This document shows, piece after piece, positions 44,105 through 53,408 of a stretch of DNA of 64,000 nucleotides. The notes under the pieces were generated by a model. It was not told where the DNA came from. It made no database searches and worked only from the letters and a program-made list of their open reading frames with translations. A program made the position numbers and the translations under genes. Source of the stretch: TM7 phylum sp. oral taxon 348 (GTDB lineage: Bacteria > Patescibacteriota > Saccharimonadia > Saccharimonadales > Saccharimonadaceae); assembly GCA_007845485.1 (NCBI GenBank), contig SDRW01000002.1, positions 186,001 to 250,000 on the forward strand. The letters run 5' to 3'. The stretch's first letter is position 1. The number at the start of each line of letters is the position of its first letter.

Positions 44105-45316
44105 ATGAGTAAATCAATAGTTTTGTACCTACATATGCATCAGCCATATAGACTAAAAACTTACACAATTTTTGATGCCGCGCATGACCATCATTATTTT
44201 AATGATAATTCTAAAAGTGATTTAAATAACCGATATGTATTTGAGCGAGCAGCTGAAAAATCATATAGACCAATGTTAGCGTTGCTTAAAAGATTAATAT
44301 CTCGACACAGTAGCTTTAGATTTTCTTTAAGTATTACTGGAACTTTCATAGAACAAGCAGAAGCTTGGGCGCCTGATGTTTTGCGATCACTAAAAGAATT
44401 AGTAGACACTGGACGGGTTGAGATTTTAGGCGAGACTTACTATCATTCACTGGCATTTTTCTATAGTCGCCCAGAATTTGAACGTCAAGTTAGTTTACAC
44501 AAAGAAAAAATCGCTGCTAAGTTTGGAGTGACGCCAACTGTCTTTAGAAACACAGAGCTTGCTTACAATAATGATTTAGCAGATTGGGCAGAAAGACGCG
44601 GATATCGTGGTATTGTGGCAGAAGGATGGGATTCCGTGCTTGAATGGCGTAGTCCAAATCATGTTTATAAGGCAGCTGGGACTAAAAATCTTAAACTTCT
44701 ACTTAGAAATTATCGATTGAGTGATGATATATCTTTTAGGTTTAGTAATCAATCCTGGAAAGAATGGCCATTAACAGCCCAAAAGTTCGCAAAATGGACC
44801 ACCAATAATTCTCCTAATTCTCGCATTATTAATTTATTTATGGATTTTGAAACGTTTGGTGAACATCAAAGCGCGGCAACCGGTATTTTTAATTTTTTTG
44901 AGCATTTTGTAACATTATGGTTGCAAACAGAGGGCAATAGTTTTAGGACCGTATCTGGAGCAATAGACTCGTGTCTGCCAGAGGGCGAAATTAGTATGCC
45001 ACACACAGTAACATGGGCTGATGCCGAGCGTAATTTAAGTGCTTGGAATGGAAACTCGCTACAGCAAGAGTCGTTGCGATATGTGTACTCACTTGAAGCT
45101 GATGTCTTACAGACAGAGGATAAAAAAATAATCAGAGACTGGCGTCGAATGCTTGCCTCTGACCTAACATACTATATGTCAACAAAATGCCATAACGACG
45201 GTAGTGTACATGACTATTTTAGTCCATACAACTCACCCTACGATGCATTTCTAACATATATAAACACCGTACGGGATATGCGTTGGCGCATTATGCAATA
45301 TAGAAAGAATTTGTAG
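44105..45316 (+). CDS. GH57-family alpha-amylase/glucanotransferase
   Basis: The 403-residue product opens with VLYLHMHQPYR, the GH57 signature. FRNTELAYNNDLADWAERRG carries the probable catalytic nucleophile Glu, and MDFETFGEHQ the acid/base Asp. The family hydrolyses or rearranges alpha-1,4-glucans. There is no signal peptide, so it acts in the cytoplasm. SD AAGGA. It lies between the GT4 gene and the 45321 gene. Confidence 0.9.
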   Translation: MSKSIVLYLHMHQPYRLKTYTIFDAAHDHHYFNDNSKSDLNNRYVFERAAEKSYRPMLALLKRLISRHSSFRFSLSITGTFIEQAEAWAPDVLRSLKELVDTGRVEILGETYYHSLAFFYSRPEFERQVSLHKEKIAAKFGVTPTVFRNTELAYNNDLADWAERRGYRGIVAEGWDSVLEWRSPNHVYKAAGTKNLKLLLRNYRLSDDISFRFSNQSWKEWPLTAQKFAKWTTNNSPNSRIINLFMDFETFGEHQSAATGIFNFFEHFVTLWLQTEGNSFRTVSGAIDSCLPEGEISMPHTVTWADAERNLSAWNGNSLQQESLRYVYSLEADVLQTEDKKIIRDWRRMLASDLTYYMSTKCHNDGSVHDYFSPYNSPYDAFLTYINTVRDMRWRIMQYRKNL

Positions 45317-45320
45317 TATT

Positions 45321-45953
45321 ATGGGGCGATTGCTGTCTAATATATATAAGTTTTCTACGAGAAATTTATCAAAAAATGCCTTTTTGGAGCATGCTGCTCT
45401 AAATGACGCTGATTTCTTAACTAGCCGTGAAATACCAAACTACTGTCCACCTATTCGTGGTTTTACATCATCTTTAAAACATAAGGATATTCATTGCTGC
45501 GTTGGATCATTTTTGAGTAATAATTATACTGTTCTACATCGCGAGCTTGATGACAAGGTGTTTATTATAGTACATATAGGCCTTAGTAATTTATCCAATA
45601 TGCGCCATTGTTATATATTACATAACTCTACATCTAATGTCATATTTGAGCGTATGATGAGTCTACATCCTCATCATAATTACTTACCAATTTCACCAAA
45701 ACTAGACTTCCCTCCATCATTTAATAAGGATTTTTCTATTTTGACAAAACCTGCTGATTTTTTACATTGGCAGAATATCATAAACAGAGACTTAATAAAG
45801 ATTATAGAAACACCCAAAATTCACTATATTCATGAAATTAATGGTAAAGATTTATACGTATACAGTTATTATAAGGATGCGCCAAAAGGTAAAACTGTAG
45901 ATGCTCAGGTTGGTTATACTTGTTTATTTGCTAATGGTCTTATAAGTAATTAA
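45321..45953 (+). CDS. Unknown protein at the end of the glucan operon
   Basis: This 210-residue protein is rich in His, Asn and Tyr, has no membrane helix or signal peptide, and has no motif I recognise. It starts 4 nt after the GH57 stop, so it is surely cotranscribed, and a bidirectional terminator follows. Its conserved-looking C-terminal stretch YIHEINGKDLYVYSYYKDA is beta-rich. A role in glucan metabolism is suggested only by position. Confidence 0.7.
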   Translation: MGRLLSNIYKFSTRNLSKNAFLEHAALNDADFLTSREIPNYCPPIRGFTSSLKHKDIHCCVGSFLSNNYTVLHRELDDKVFIIVHIGLSNLSNMRHCYILHNSTSNVIFERMMSLHPHHNYLPISPKLDFPPSFNKDFSILTKPADFLHWQNIINRDLIKIIETPKIHYIHEINGKDLYVYSYYKDAPKGKTVDAQVGYTCLFANGLISN

Positions 45954-45957
45954 ACCT

Positions 45958-45993
45958 AAAACACCCCAACATATTAACAGAATGGGGTGTTTT
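45958..45993. terminator. Bidirectional terminator
   Basis: AAAACACCCC (45958-45967) pairs with GGGGTGTTTT (45984-45993) between the convergent glucan operon and rpmG. Confidence 0.85.
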
Positions 45994-46012
45994 GATATTA
46001 TTAGGCAATTTA

Positions 46013-46219
46013 TTAGCTTTTACGCTTTTTAACTTCATTACGACCGAGACTCTTTTTTGTCTCCGTATAAATTGCATGTTTTTTAGCAATTGGATCATAC
46101 TTGCGTAATTCCAACTTCTCTGTGGTATTCTGTGTATTTTTGGTCGTATAGTAAGTACGATGATTACTTAGACTGCTCACTAAACCAATCAATTTACGTT
46201 TTGTATTCTTCTTTGCCAT
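46013..46219 (-). CDS. rpmG: Ribosomal protein L33, zinc-free form
   Basis: The 68-residue product has [20 protein letters not shown] then [15 protein letters not shown], the L33 core. The two CxxC pairs of zinc L33 are replaced, so this is the C-minus type. The C-terminus is a little longer than usual. It stands alone. Confidence 0.92.
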   Translation of the reverse strand: MAKKNTKRKLIGLVSSLSNHRTYYTTKNTQNTTEKLELRKYDPIAKKHAIYTETKKSLGRNEVKKRKS

Positions 46220-46317
46220 CTCTCTTAACTCTTAAGTTTTATTATTAAATTATTAAACGTCTTGGTTGATTATATCATAATATCGCGACAGTTGTAAATG
46301 TATATGAAAAAACAATT

Positions 46318-46812
46318 CTAGCGATAATTCACAAAATTAAGCGGAAAATCAAAATCCATATCGCGAAGCATAGATATAGCAGACTGAAGCTCATCTTTGC
46401 TATTAGAACTACATCGAACGGAGTTGCCTTGAATTTGAGTTTTTATTTTAGGGTATTTTTCCTTTAAAAGTTTAGTTATTTTTTTGGCGTTGTCTTGACT
46501 AAGTCCATCCTTAAAGGGAACTTCCTGCCAAGCTCGTAAATTGGCTGAATTATGGTCACCTTCTAGATTTAGTACTTTACTAGTCATGCCACGCTTCGCT
46601 AGTTGCTTACCTATCATATCAATAATTGTTTGAACCTGGAACTCATCTGAGCCTATCACCTTAAAACCTTTTTTGTCTGACATCCATTCAACATCTGCAG
46701 GTGTACCTTTAAAATCAAAACGATTAGATATCTCACGTAACACCAAGCCATGTACATTATTCATTTCTGCTTTATCAAAACTGCTTTCTATATCAAAACT
46801 GAAATTAGCCAT
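46318..46812 (-). CDS. yajQ: YajQ-family nucleotide-binding protein
   Basis: 164 residues beginning MANFSFDIESSFDKAEMNN, with DFKGTPADVEWMSDKKGFKV and the ending LQSAISMLRDMDFDFPLNFV, all standard YajQ landmarks. Family members bind c-di-GMP or ATP/GTP and have tandem RNP-like folds. Cytoplasmic. Confidence 0.95.
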   Translation of the reverse strand: MANFSFDIESSFDKAEMNNVHGLVLREISNRFDFKGTPADVEWMSDKKGFKVIGSDEFQVQTIIDMIGKQLAKRGMTSKVLNLEGDHNSANLRAWQEVPFKDGLSQDNAKKITKLLKEKYPKIKTQIQGNSVRCSSNSKDELQSAISMLRDMDFDFPLNFVNYR

Positions 46813-46936
46813 TCAATTCAACCTCTCTTATTAGTAACAAATCACATTAAATCTACACTCAGCGTTAATAATATCAACCATTGTATTTATTTAATTATAC
46901 TAGAAATATCATCTGTTTGATATTAGGCTTATACAA

Positions 46937-47461
46937 TTAGTCTATCCTTTTATATTCAAACCTGTCTAACTCTGGTGTAATATCACTATACTTTTTACCA
47001 GCGAGCAAACCGCCAGCTATAAAATCTTCCTGTGTCACATCGGCCAGTGCCATACTCGGCATCCTAAAGTTTGATTTTTCGTCTATTGAATCAAATTCAA
47101 AATCAATCAGCACAAGTCCGGCCAAATTTTCGACAAAAACGTCAACCTCCGCCATTCTATTATCGATATTTACTTTATAACGATTCTTTACTACTCGTTT
47201 TTTACTACAATCAGCTAAAGTAGCAAACTCTTCCTTAGTCAGGGGAATTGTTTGCTCGACCTGTTGAGATGCATCACCTTTTGCGACTGGCGTTTTCTTG
47301 GTGATTTCGTAACTATTGCCCTTTTGCCTTAGTCTTAAGTGAGAATGATTAGGCGTATCGGGTATATAAATATCGACAATGTGTATTGGCTGTATTGTCT
47401 TTATTTCTTTCGGTAATTCTTTTACTAGAAATGTGAGTTCTAATTCTAATTCTTGATTCAT
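46937..47461 (-). CDS. CYTH-domain protein with altered ExExK motif
   Basis: The 174-residue CYTH (triphosphate tunnel) fold protein has HSHLRLRQKGNSYEITKKTP, alternating charged strands and VFVENLAGLVLIDFEFDS. CYTH enzymes act on inorganic or thiamine triphosphate or cyclise ATP. The usual N-terminal ExExK reads ELELT here, so the Lys that binds phosphate is missing. Activity may be changed. SD AAAGGAG. Confidence 0.82.
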   Translation of the reverse strand: MNQELELELTFLVKELPKEIKTIQPIHIVDIYIPDTPNHSHLRLRQKGNSYEITKKTPVAKGDASQQVEQTIPLTKEEFATLADCSKKRVVKNRYKVNIDNRMAEVDVFVENLAGLVLIDFEFDSIDEKSNFRMPSMALADVTQEDFIAGGLLAGKKYSDITPELDRFEYKRID

Positions 47462-47652
47462 GATGTCTCCTTTTATTATTTTAATACTTATAACCCATGA
47501 TTGTCTAAAATATAATCACAAACCTTACAATAATTTCCATAGTTGGATTTATTACAATTGTTCTCGTAGGAAACGAGCCGTTAAATACACTAATCGCCAA
47601 TTAGAGGAAAATATTTGTTACCCAGCTTTCGATATTACTTATTGAATATATC

Positions 47653-47849
47653 GTGGATGAAAAGATATTTGCTTTTATGAACGAGAAAACTGAGCAAGAC
47701 AACAAGCCGAAATCTCTGGCATTGCCTCTTTATTGGACGATTTGCGAGCGCAAATCGCAAATTCAACCAATAAGCAGCAGGTTTTACTAGATAGTTATTT
47801 AAATCAAGATATCGACCGCCAAACTTTTCTGACTAAAATTAACGGGTAA
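47653..47849 (+). pseudogene. Remnant of a serine-recombinase C-terminal region
   Basis: No intact gene lies in 47462-48032. The frame ending TAA 47847-47849 reads ISGIASLLDDLRAQIANSTN then KQQVLLDSYLNQDIDRQTFL. This is the coiled-coil pattern at the C-terminal end of large serine recombinases. It is preceded by a TGA (47691-47693) and by an alternative frame (from GTG 47653, DEKIFAFMNEK), so it is broken. A further open stretch (about 47936-48030) runs into tRNA-Tyr. It looks like a decayed integrated element beside tRNA genes. Confidence 0.5.
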
Positions 47850-48032
47850 AAAGCCGTGCTTTTAGAAATCTTTAGCTCGAACCTGTAAATCATCACTCAA
47901 ACCCCTACAAGCGCAAGCTCAAAAAATCACTTCTAGAGCAGGGCGGAAAGTGGTTTTTGCCTGTGGCAAGAATTAAAAATATAAATGAAAAAGTCGCTCT
48001 TTCAAGCGACAATTCCGAAAAAATCCGTATTT

Positions 48033-48117
48033 TGGTGCTGGAAGTAGGACTCGAACCTACGAAGCCTTACGGCGGGAGATTTACAGTCTCCTGTGATTGC
48101 CACTACACGATTCCAGC
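48033..48117 (-). tRNA. tRNA-Tyr (anticodon GTA)
   Basis: Acceptor GCTGGAA pairs with TTCCAGC. The anticodon loop carries GTA, the variable arm is long as in bacterial tRNA-Tyr, the T-arm is GGTTCGAGTCC, and 3' CCA is encoded. Confidence 0.95.
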
Positions 48118-48125
48118 ACAATAAA

Positions 48126-48202
48126 TGGAGCCGCTTCTCGGGTTCGAACCGAGGACCTACGGTTTACAAAACCGTCGCTCTGACCAACTGAGCTAAAGCG
48201 GC
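48126..48202 (-). tRNA. tRNA-Thr (anticodon TGT)
   Basis: Acceptor GCCGCTT pairs with AAGCGGC. Anticodon TGT lies in loop TTTGTAA, the T-arm is GGTTCGAACCC, and CCA is encoded. It lies 8 bp from tRNA-Tyr. Confidence 0.95.
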
Positions 48203-48324
48203 ATACAGCTATGCTTTAATCAAATGAGCAACAACTCTATGTAATTTTAGCAAATTATAATAAACTGGTCAACGGCATAATACTTATTATTGACTATTTG
48301 TAAAAAACATGTTATTATAAAAAT

Positions 48325-48621
48325 ATGAATGATTCAATAAAGAAAATTTTAGTTGAATGGAATACAAAAACAACTGAAAGACAAAAACTACAGCAAACTT
48401 ACGCTTTAATAGCTTGTGTTTCATTAATTATAGCAGGGATAATCAGTCTAATAAACTACACTCTAGGTCAAAGATTACTACTAGTAGCGATCTTGGCACT
48501 ATTTACGCTAATTGTTAATATGATAATCTGGGCATTGTTACAATCTCTGATTTTATTAAAAATAAATAAAATAAAAGACAATAAAATAACTAAACAAACA
48601 TCTAAAAGTAGTCGAAAATAA
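48325..48621 (+). CDS. Small two-helix membrane protein
   Basis: This 98-residue protein has two hydrophobic helices (about 26-47 and 50-75) and Lys-rich ends. It starts a few bases after TATAAA, so it is leaderless. No family recognised. It lies between tRNA genes. Confidence 0.6.
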   Translation: MNDSIKKILVEWNTKTTERQKLQQTYALIACVSLIIAGIISLINYTLGQRLLLVAILALFTLIVNMIIWALLQSLILLKINKIKDNKITKQTSKSSRK

Positions 48622-48695
48622 TATCTGAACTTATCAATAATTACAGGTTTACTGCTAGTAATAAGTTTGATATAATCAGATGGAACAATTCATGT

Positions 48696-48772
48696 GCCGT
48701 CTTAGCTCAGCTGGTAGTAGCGTCGCCATGGTAAGGCGAAGGTCGCGAGTTCAAGTCTCGCAGACGGCTCCA
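48696..48772 (+). tRNA. tRNA-Thr (anticodon GGT)
   Basis: Acceptor GCCGTCT pairs with AGACGGC. Anticodon GGT lies in loop ATGGTAA, the T-arm is AGTTCAAGTCT, and CCA is encoded. A TATAAT box lies about 20 nt upstream. Confidence 0.95.
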
Positions 48773-48808
48773 TTTCAATTTGACCGCCCTATGGGTGGTT
48801 TTATTATA

Positions 48809-49522
48809 TTATTTATGCCTTTTATATATGGGTTGCGCAATATTTCTACTTGGAAGTTTAAACTGGGCTTGGGAGCTCGAATGTTGAGACGCAACTATAG
48901 ACGACTTGATATTCTTTGGCGTAAGCATTTTATCAATTTCTGCTTTAACTTCACTAGCTTTTTCCTTATCACCCACCTTTTCATACGCATCAAGTAAAAT
49001 ACGTAAAGACTGGACTGAACGATCTAACTCCACTGCCTTTTCAAATGATTTTATAGCCTTTTCATCACGTCCAAGCTTTTGTAAAACTTTAGCATAAGCA
49101 ATATGTCGTGATGGTACAGTAGATTCCATGGTCATAGCCTGTTCAAAAGCAAGTGCGGCCTTTTCAAGGTTATCTGTTTCTAAGTAGATAAGTCCAGCAT
49201 TATGTAAACTACTTGCGCTTGGCTCTAGGCTTTGTGCGATCTCAAAACATTCAATAGCATCCTTATAGGCTTTTTGTTTAGCATATATAATACCCAACCG
49301 ATTATAAGCATTGGCATTGCGCTCATCTACGCGCAGAATTGTTAGTAGTGCTTTTTCAGCCCTTAAATACTTATTATTTTTAATTGAATCCTGGGCAATG
49401 TCCCAAAGTTTATCTATCTTCTCAGCGAGTTTCTTAGATGAAACAGTTGATTTTTTATTAAGCTTAGGCTCGTAAAAAATAATTGCAATACCAACAATTA
49501 TAATAAATAATAGTCCAAACAT
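48809..49522 (-). CDS. Membrane-anchored TPR protein
   Basis: The 237-residue product has an N-terminal membrane helix (2-15) and then four to five tetratricopeptide repeats (about 37-175, for example ANAYNRLGIIYAKQKAYKDA), followed by a basic tail. TPRs bind protein partners. TATAAT ends 9 nt before the ATG (leaderless). It lies just downstream of the holB-like gene on the same strand. Confidence 0.85.
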   Translation of the reverse strand: MFGLLFIIIVGIAIIFYEPKLNKKSTVSSKKLAEKIDKLWDIAQDSIKNNKYLRAEKALLTILRVDERNANAYNRLGIIYAKQKAYKDAIECFEIAQSLEPSASSLHNAGLIYLETDNLEKAALAFEQAMTMESTVPSRHIAYAKVLQKLGRDEKAIKSFEKAVELDRSVQSLRILLDAYEKVGDKEKASEVKAEIDKMLTPKNIKSSIVASQHSSSQAQFKLPSRNIAQPIYKRHK

Positions 49523-49532
49523 CTCTAGCTAA

Positions 49533-50288
49533 TTATATCACACAAGCTAACAAAGCTAGCCTTATATTTGCATTTTTCCTAAGAGATTCACCTGTTTGTA
49601 GGAGTTTATCTGTCTTCATACGCAAATCATTATTATAATGGCTAGTTATCATAAATTTGCAAACAGTCAGAGAGGCATTAATCAAATCCAAAGCCTCATC
49701 ACGTGATTCTTTAGTAGAAGTAATTAATGCCATTTTATCAAGTTGTGGACCTGAAATAAATATCTTAGCAGATTCAAAAACCTTCACTTTTTTATCATAA
49801 AACTCACTATCTTTAATTAGCCTACTCTCTAAAAATTTATCACCATCAGACATAAATTTAATTCTAGCTTTCTTATCTGCGGGTAAATCAATAGTCAAGT
49901 TACTCGGCGCAATTTTTTTTACCTGACAGCGTGAACGTACAGTATCAAGAAGTGACTGTATACGTTTAGTGGCAAGTATAAAGTGCAAGTTTTGATGAGG
50001 TTCTTCTAATATTTTTAGCAATGCATTTTGTGCTTGCTCTGTGAGCTTAGCAGCATCGTGAATAATAACAATTGTCTGAACGCCCTTTCGCTGAGTTTTA
50101 ACAGTATCGCGCAACAATCTAATGTCTTCTATAAAAATTCCGATAGTAGTACCGCTTGACGATTTATGCTCATTTATCTCTAAAATATAATTTTGCTTAT
50201 TTTTGAAAGAATCTATTATTTCCTTCAGGTCATCAAAACCCTCTGGTAATTCCAGAATTAATGCATGAGGTAAATTATATTTAGACAT
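49533..50288 (-). CDS. holB: Clamp-loader delta-prime-like protein (HolB-like)
   Basis: 251 residues with the AAA+ segments VIIHDAAKLTEQAQNALLKI and LEEPHQNLHFILATKRIQSL, then VRSRCQ, matching delta-prime/DnaX. The N-terminal P-loop region is absent, as in catalytically silent delta-prime subunits. I chose ATG 50288, one base after the RluA-family stop, so the two are coupled; a longer reading overlaps that gene. Confidence 0.82.
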   Translation of the reverse strand: MSKYNLPHALILELPEGFDDLKEIIDSFKNKQNYILEINEHKSSSGTTIGIFIEDIRLLRDTVKTQRKGVQTIVIIHDAAKLTEQAQNALLKILEEPHQNLHFILATKRIQSLLDTVRSRCQVKKIAPSNLTIDLPADKKARIKFMSDGDKFLESRLIKDSEFYDKKVKVFESAKIFISGPQLDKMALITSTKESRDEALDLINASLTVCKFMITSHYNNDLRMKTDKLLQTGESLRKNANIRLALLACVI

Positions 50289-50289
50289 T

Positions 50290-51456
50290 TTATTTATCCA
50301 TAAGTTGATTAAATTCATCTGGTAAAGGAGCTTTAAATACTTTACGCTCACCACTTAATAACGTAACTTCTAAAGACTCTGCATGTAGAAACATTCGCTC
50401 GGCTGGCTTACCGCCGTAAACTAAATCACCCAGGATAGGTGTATTTAAATACTGCATATGAACACGAAGCTGATGTGTACGACCAGTCTTAGGCTGAAGT
50501 TTTATAAGGCTTATATTTTTTTTGATTATAGATCTCTCAACTTCATAGCTAGTTTGTGCAGACTTGCCATTCGCCCCTACTCTAAAGGTACTAGGACGCG
50601 AAGGATTGCGTTCGATAGGTAAGTCAATAAAAGCTTTATACTGATCTGGAGTGCCACAGACTATAGCATAATAAGTCTTTTTTACAGTTCGTTGGCTAAA
50701 TTGCTTTTGAATTTTGCTGGCCGCGTCACTATTCTTCATCATTAAAAGCACCCCACTAGTATTTCTATCCAAGCGATGTATAATGCCAGGGCGATTAGTA
50801 TCAGCCTTATAGTTAGTAATAGGCTTCACTATATCTGCCGCAGTAAATTCTTCAGCAATCGCCCCTTTAGCGTGCGTAAGCATACCAGCTGGTTTATTTA
50901 TAACGATAATATCATCATCTTCGTATATCGTTTCATATTTAATTGGTGTAAACTTCTGCTGTTTAGATTCTATTTTTACATTACTTTCTATACCAACTAG
51001 TTGTTTTGCATTTTTTGCAATTTTACCATCTACCAAAACTTGTCCCGCCGTAATCATCTTTTGATATGTACTGCGTGATTCTTTACCAAATTTTTCAACT
51101 AATAAAATATCAAGACGTTTTTTGTCAGACTTACTTTCTAAAAGGTAGCAATCCTTACCTTTATAAGGTAATCCGAAGGTTAAAAAATCATCGCTAGAAG
51201 GATTATTTACCAGCTGGTAGCCATCGCTTCCTGATATGTGCGAGGTAATCTGGCTATAAATATACTCATCATCATCTTCAGCAGAATTATCAATTAAAAT
51301 TGCATATTTTTTACCCTTAAAGACAAAAGTAATCAATACATTCTTATCATGAGGCTTTAATCTCTGAATTGATTTGATATCGCGTGGAAAACTATCACCA
51401 TCTACCTTATTAAATTTTTGCAGAATTGTAATAATATCTGACGAATCAAACTTCAT
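50290..51456 (-). CDS. RluA-family pseudouridine synthase with extra N-terminal domain
   Basis: 388 residues. Residues 115-165 form an S4 RNA-binding domain (RLDILLVEKFGKESRSTYQK). The catalytic domain has INKPAGMLTHAK and HRLDRNTSG with catalytic Asp230, and ends with RTHQLRVHMQYLNTPILGD. The first 110 residues are an additional alpha/beta domain of unknown role, absent from usual RluD/RluC. Its start abuts the trpS stop. Confidence 0.92.
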   Translation of the reverse strand: MKFDSSDIITILQKFNKVDGDSFPRDIKSIQRLKPHDKNVLITFVFKGKKYAILIDNSAEDDDEYIYSQITSHISGSDGYQLVNNPSSDDFLTFGLPYKGKDCYLLESKSDKKRLDILLVEKFGKESRSTYQKMITAGQVLVDGKIAKNAKQLVGIESNVKIESKQQKFTPIKYETIYEDDDIIVINKPAGMLTHAKGAIAEEFTAADIVKPITNYKADTNRPGIIHRLDRNTSGVLLMMKNSDAASKIQKQFSQRTVKKTYYAIVCGTPDQYKAFIDLPIERNPSRPSTFRVGANGKSAQTSYEVERSIIKKNISLIKLQPKTGRTHQLRVHMQYLNTPILGDLVYGGKPAERMFLHAESLEVTLLSGERKVFKAPLPDEFNQLMDK

Positions 51457-52482
51457 CTAGCGCAAACCTACTGCCTTTTGTACGCGCAACAAAGTTTCTC
51501 CAGCAATTTTACGCATCTTTTCTTCTGATTTTTCAAGTTTATAAATTAATTCTTCATCAGTAATAGATTTATATTTTAGATGGAAGTTAGTCAAAAATTC
51601 TTCAACAGTATCAGCCACAGATATTTTTAGATCCCCATAACGTTCACATCCAACCCATTCCGCGTTTATATCGTCTTGCGAACGACCCGAAAGCAATGAT
51701 TTAATTTTCAACAAATTTGTTACTCCTGGCTGCTTTTCCCAGTCAAAATTAACACTAGCCAAGCTGTCTGTTGTGGCTGACATAATCTTCTTGCGGGCCA
51801 CACTAGGGTTATCGCTCAAGCATATTTTAGATTTTTCATCTTCAGAGCTTTTACTCATTTTTTTTGCAGGATTTGTTAAGCTACGGACGCGTAGACCTTT
51901 ATCTCTCTGGATAAATCGCATCTGATCAGCAGTTGACTTTGGCACAACCAAAATATCACCAAATTTATTATTAAATCTCATGGCAATATCGCGTGTTATT
52001 TCTAGGTGCTGAAATTGATCTTCGCCAACTGGAATATATTCTGCACCATACAACAAAATATCTGCAGCCATTAATACAGGGTAGTTCATGAGACCCATGG
52101 TAACACTAGCAGCATGTTCGGCAGATTTTTCTTTAAACTGAGTCATACGCTGCATTTCACCAACATAAGTAAAGCAATCCAAAATCCACGCCATTTCACT
52201 ATGTGCAGGAATATAGCTTTGTCTATATAAAAAGGTGTCGCTATTATCTAAATCTAGCCCAGCCGCTACAAAATATTTTAGATTATGCAGTGTATTTTGT
52301 TTTAAGTTGCTGTGGTCAATTGGAGTTGTAAAGCTATGCAAATCTGGCACAAACATGTTTATTTGATAATCACCAGCATATTTTTTTTGCATCTCAACCA
52401 TAGGTGTAAATGCACCAAGAAAATTACCTAAAGTTGGCTCTTCATTAGAACGTACACCAGTCAAAATTACAGGTTTCACCAT
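51457..52482 (-). CDS. trpS: Tryptophanyl-tRNA synthetase
   Basis: The 341-residue class I enzyme has EEPTLGNFLGAF in the place of the HIGH signature, QINMFVPDLHSFTTP, PVLMAADILLYGAEYIPVGE, and the KMSKS loop KKMSKSSEDEKS. It heads the trpS-rluA-holB unit. TATAAT ends about 6 nt before the ATG, so it is leaderless. Confidence 0.96.
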   Translation of the reverse strand: MVKPVILTGVRSNEEPTLGNFLGAFTPMVEMQKKYAGDYQINMFVPDLHSFTTPIDHSNLKQNTLHNLKYFVAAGLDLDNSDTFLYRQSYIPAHSEMAWILDCFTYVGEMQRMTQFKEKSAEHAASVTMGLMNYPVLMAADILLYGAEYIPVGEDQFQHLEITRDIAMRFNNKFGDILVVPKSTADQMRFIQRDKGLRVRSLTNPAKKMSKSSEDEKSKICLSDNPSVARKKIMSATTDSLASVNFDWEKQPGVTNLLKIKSLLSGRSQDDINAEWVGCERYGDLKISVADTVEEFLTNFHLKYKSITDEELIYKLEKSEEKMRKIAGETLLRVQKAVGLR

Positions 52483-52528
52483 ATGATAATTATATCATAA
52501 ATAATAGACTGTGTTATATGACAGTAAT

Positions 52529-53338
52529 TTACTCTCTAGTTTTTAGCATTTTTTCTAAGTTCTTAATTATTTTTGGAGTATAAGTATTGGTAACTTCATG
52601 CATAGCATTTATCGATTGAGCCGTAATATTATCATTATTCTTGGCTATATCTTTTAAATTGCCAGATACTACCAAGGGATCAAAACGACCATAGATTATA
52701 TGTATCGGAATTTTTAATTTGGATATATCATCAAATGAATTTTGGTGAATTATACTTGATTTTAATGATTTTATATAGCTCGGTAAAGTGTCGTCATTTA
52801 CAGTAAAACTTGGCGACGTTATTTTAGCTACTTTGGCAATTTTTGCAGCCTTCTTATAAAATTCAGGCTTCTTCTTTGCGTCTTTAGCAGCAACTTTATA
52901 TATTTTAGTTAATATCCTATCCGATGAAAGAATAAGGCTAGATTCTGAATCATTCTTATATATTGGAGGTGAACATAAAATTAACCCACGAACCATATAG
53001 GGGTAACGTTTAGCTATTTCAATAGATATAAGCGCACCTAATGAGTGGCCGACTAAAATAACTCGTTGAAAAAGTCGTTGCTTTACTAAAGTAGAAGCAA
53101 TAGAACGAGCCTGTACACGTACATTATAAGAAGCAGTAGGTTTTGGTGAATCACCGAACCCAAGGAGATCGACTGTAATTACTCTAACATCTGGTGGTAA
53201 TTCGTGAATTACGTCATTCCAAGCATCTGCAGTATTTCCTATACCATGTATCATTACCACTGTGGCAGAAGGATTTTTGACACGTCTATCCGTACGCACG
53301 TTTAAAAATCTAGGTAGATCTAATTTTGGTAATTTCAT
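52529..53338 (-). CDS. Alpha/beta hydrolase
   Basis: 269 residues with oxyanion region VVMIHGIGNTADAW, nucleophile elbow VGHSLGA (Ser), acid in YGRFDPLV and His in MHEVTN. No signal peptide. Substrate unknown. TATAAT lies 7 nt before the ATG (leaderless). Confidence 0.88.
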   Translation of the reverse strand: MKLPKLDLPRFLNVRTDRRVKNPSATVVMIHGIGNTADAWNDVIHELPPDVRVITVDLLGFGDSPKPTASYNVRVQARSIASTLVKQRLFQRVILVGHSLGALISIEIAKRYPYMVRGLILCSPPIYKNDSESSLILSSDRILTKIYKVAAKDAKKKPEFYKKAAKIAKVAKITSPSFTVNDDTLPSYIKSLKSSIIHQNSFDDISKLKIPIHIIYGRFDPLVVSGNLKDIAKNNDNITAQSINAMHEVTNTYTPKIIKNLEKMLKTRE

Positions 53339-53355
53339 ATATATAATTATACTAT

Positions 53356-53396
53356 AATCAAAAAACGCCCCGATTTTATTTGAGCGTTTTTTGATT
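53356..53396. terminator. Strong terminator after rpsI
   Basis: AATCAAAAAACGC (53356-53368) pairs with GCGTTTTTTGATT (53384-53396), 13 perfect bp with U-runs on both strands. Confidence 0.9.
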
Positions 53397-53408
53397 CTGT
53401 ATTAAATT

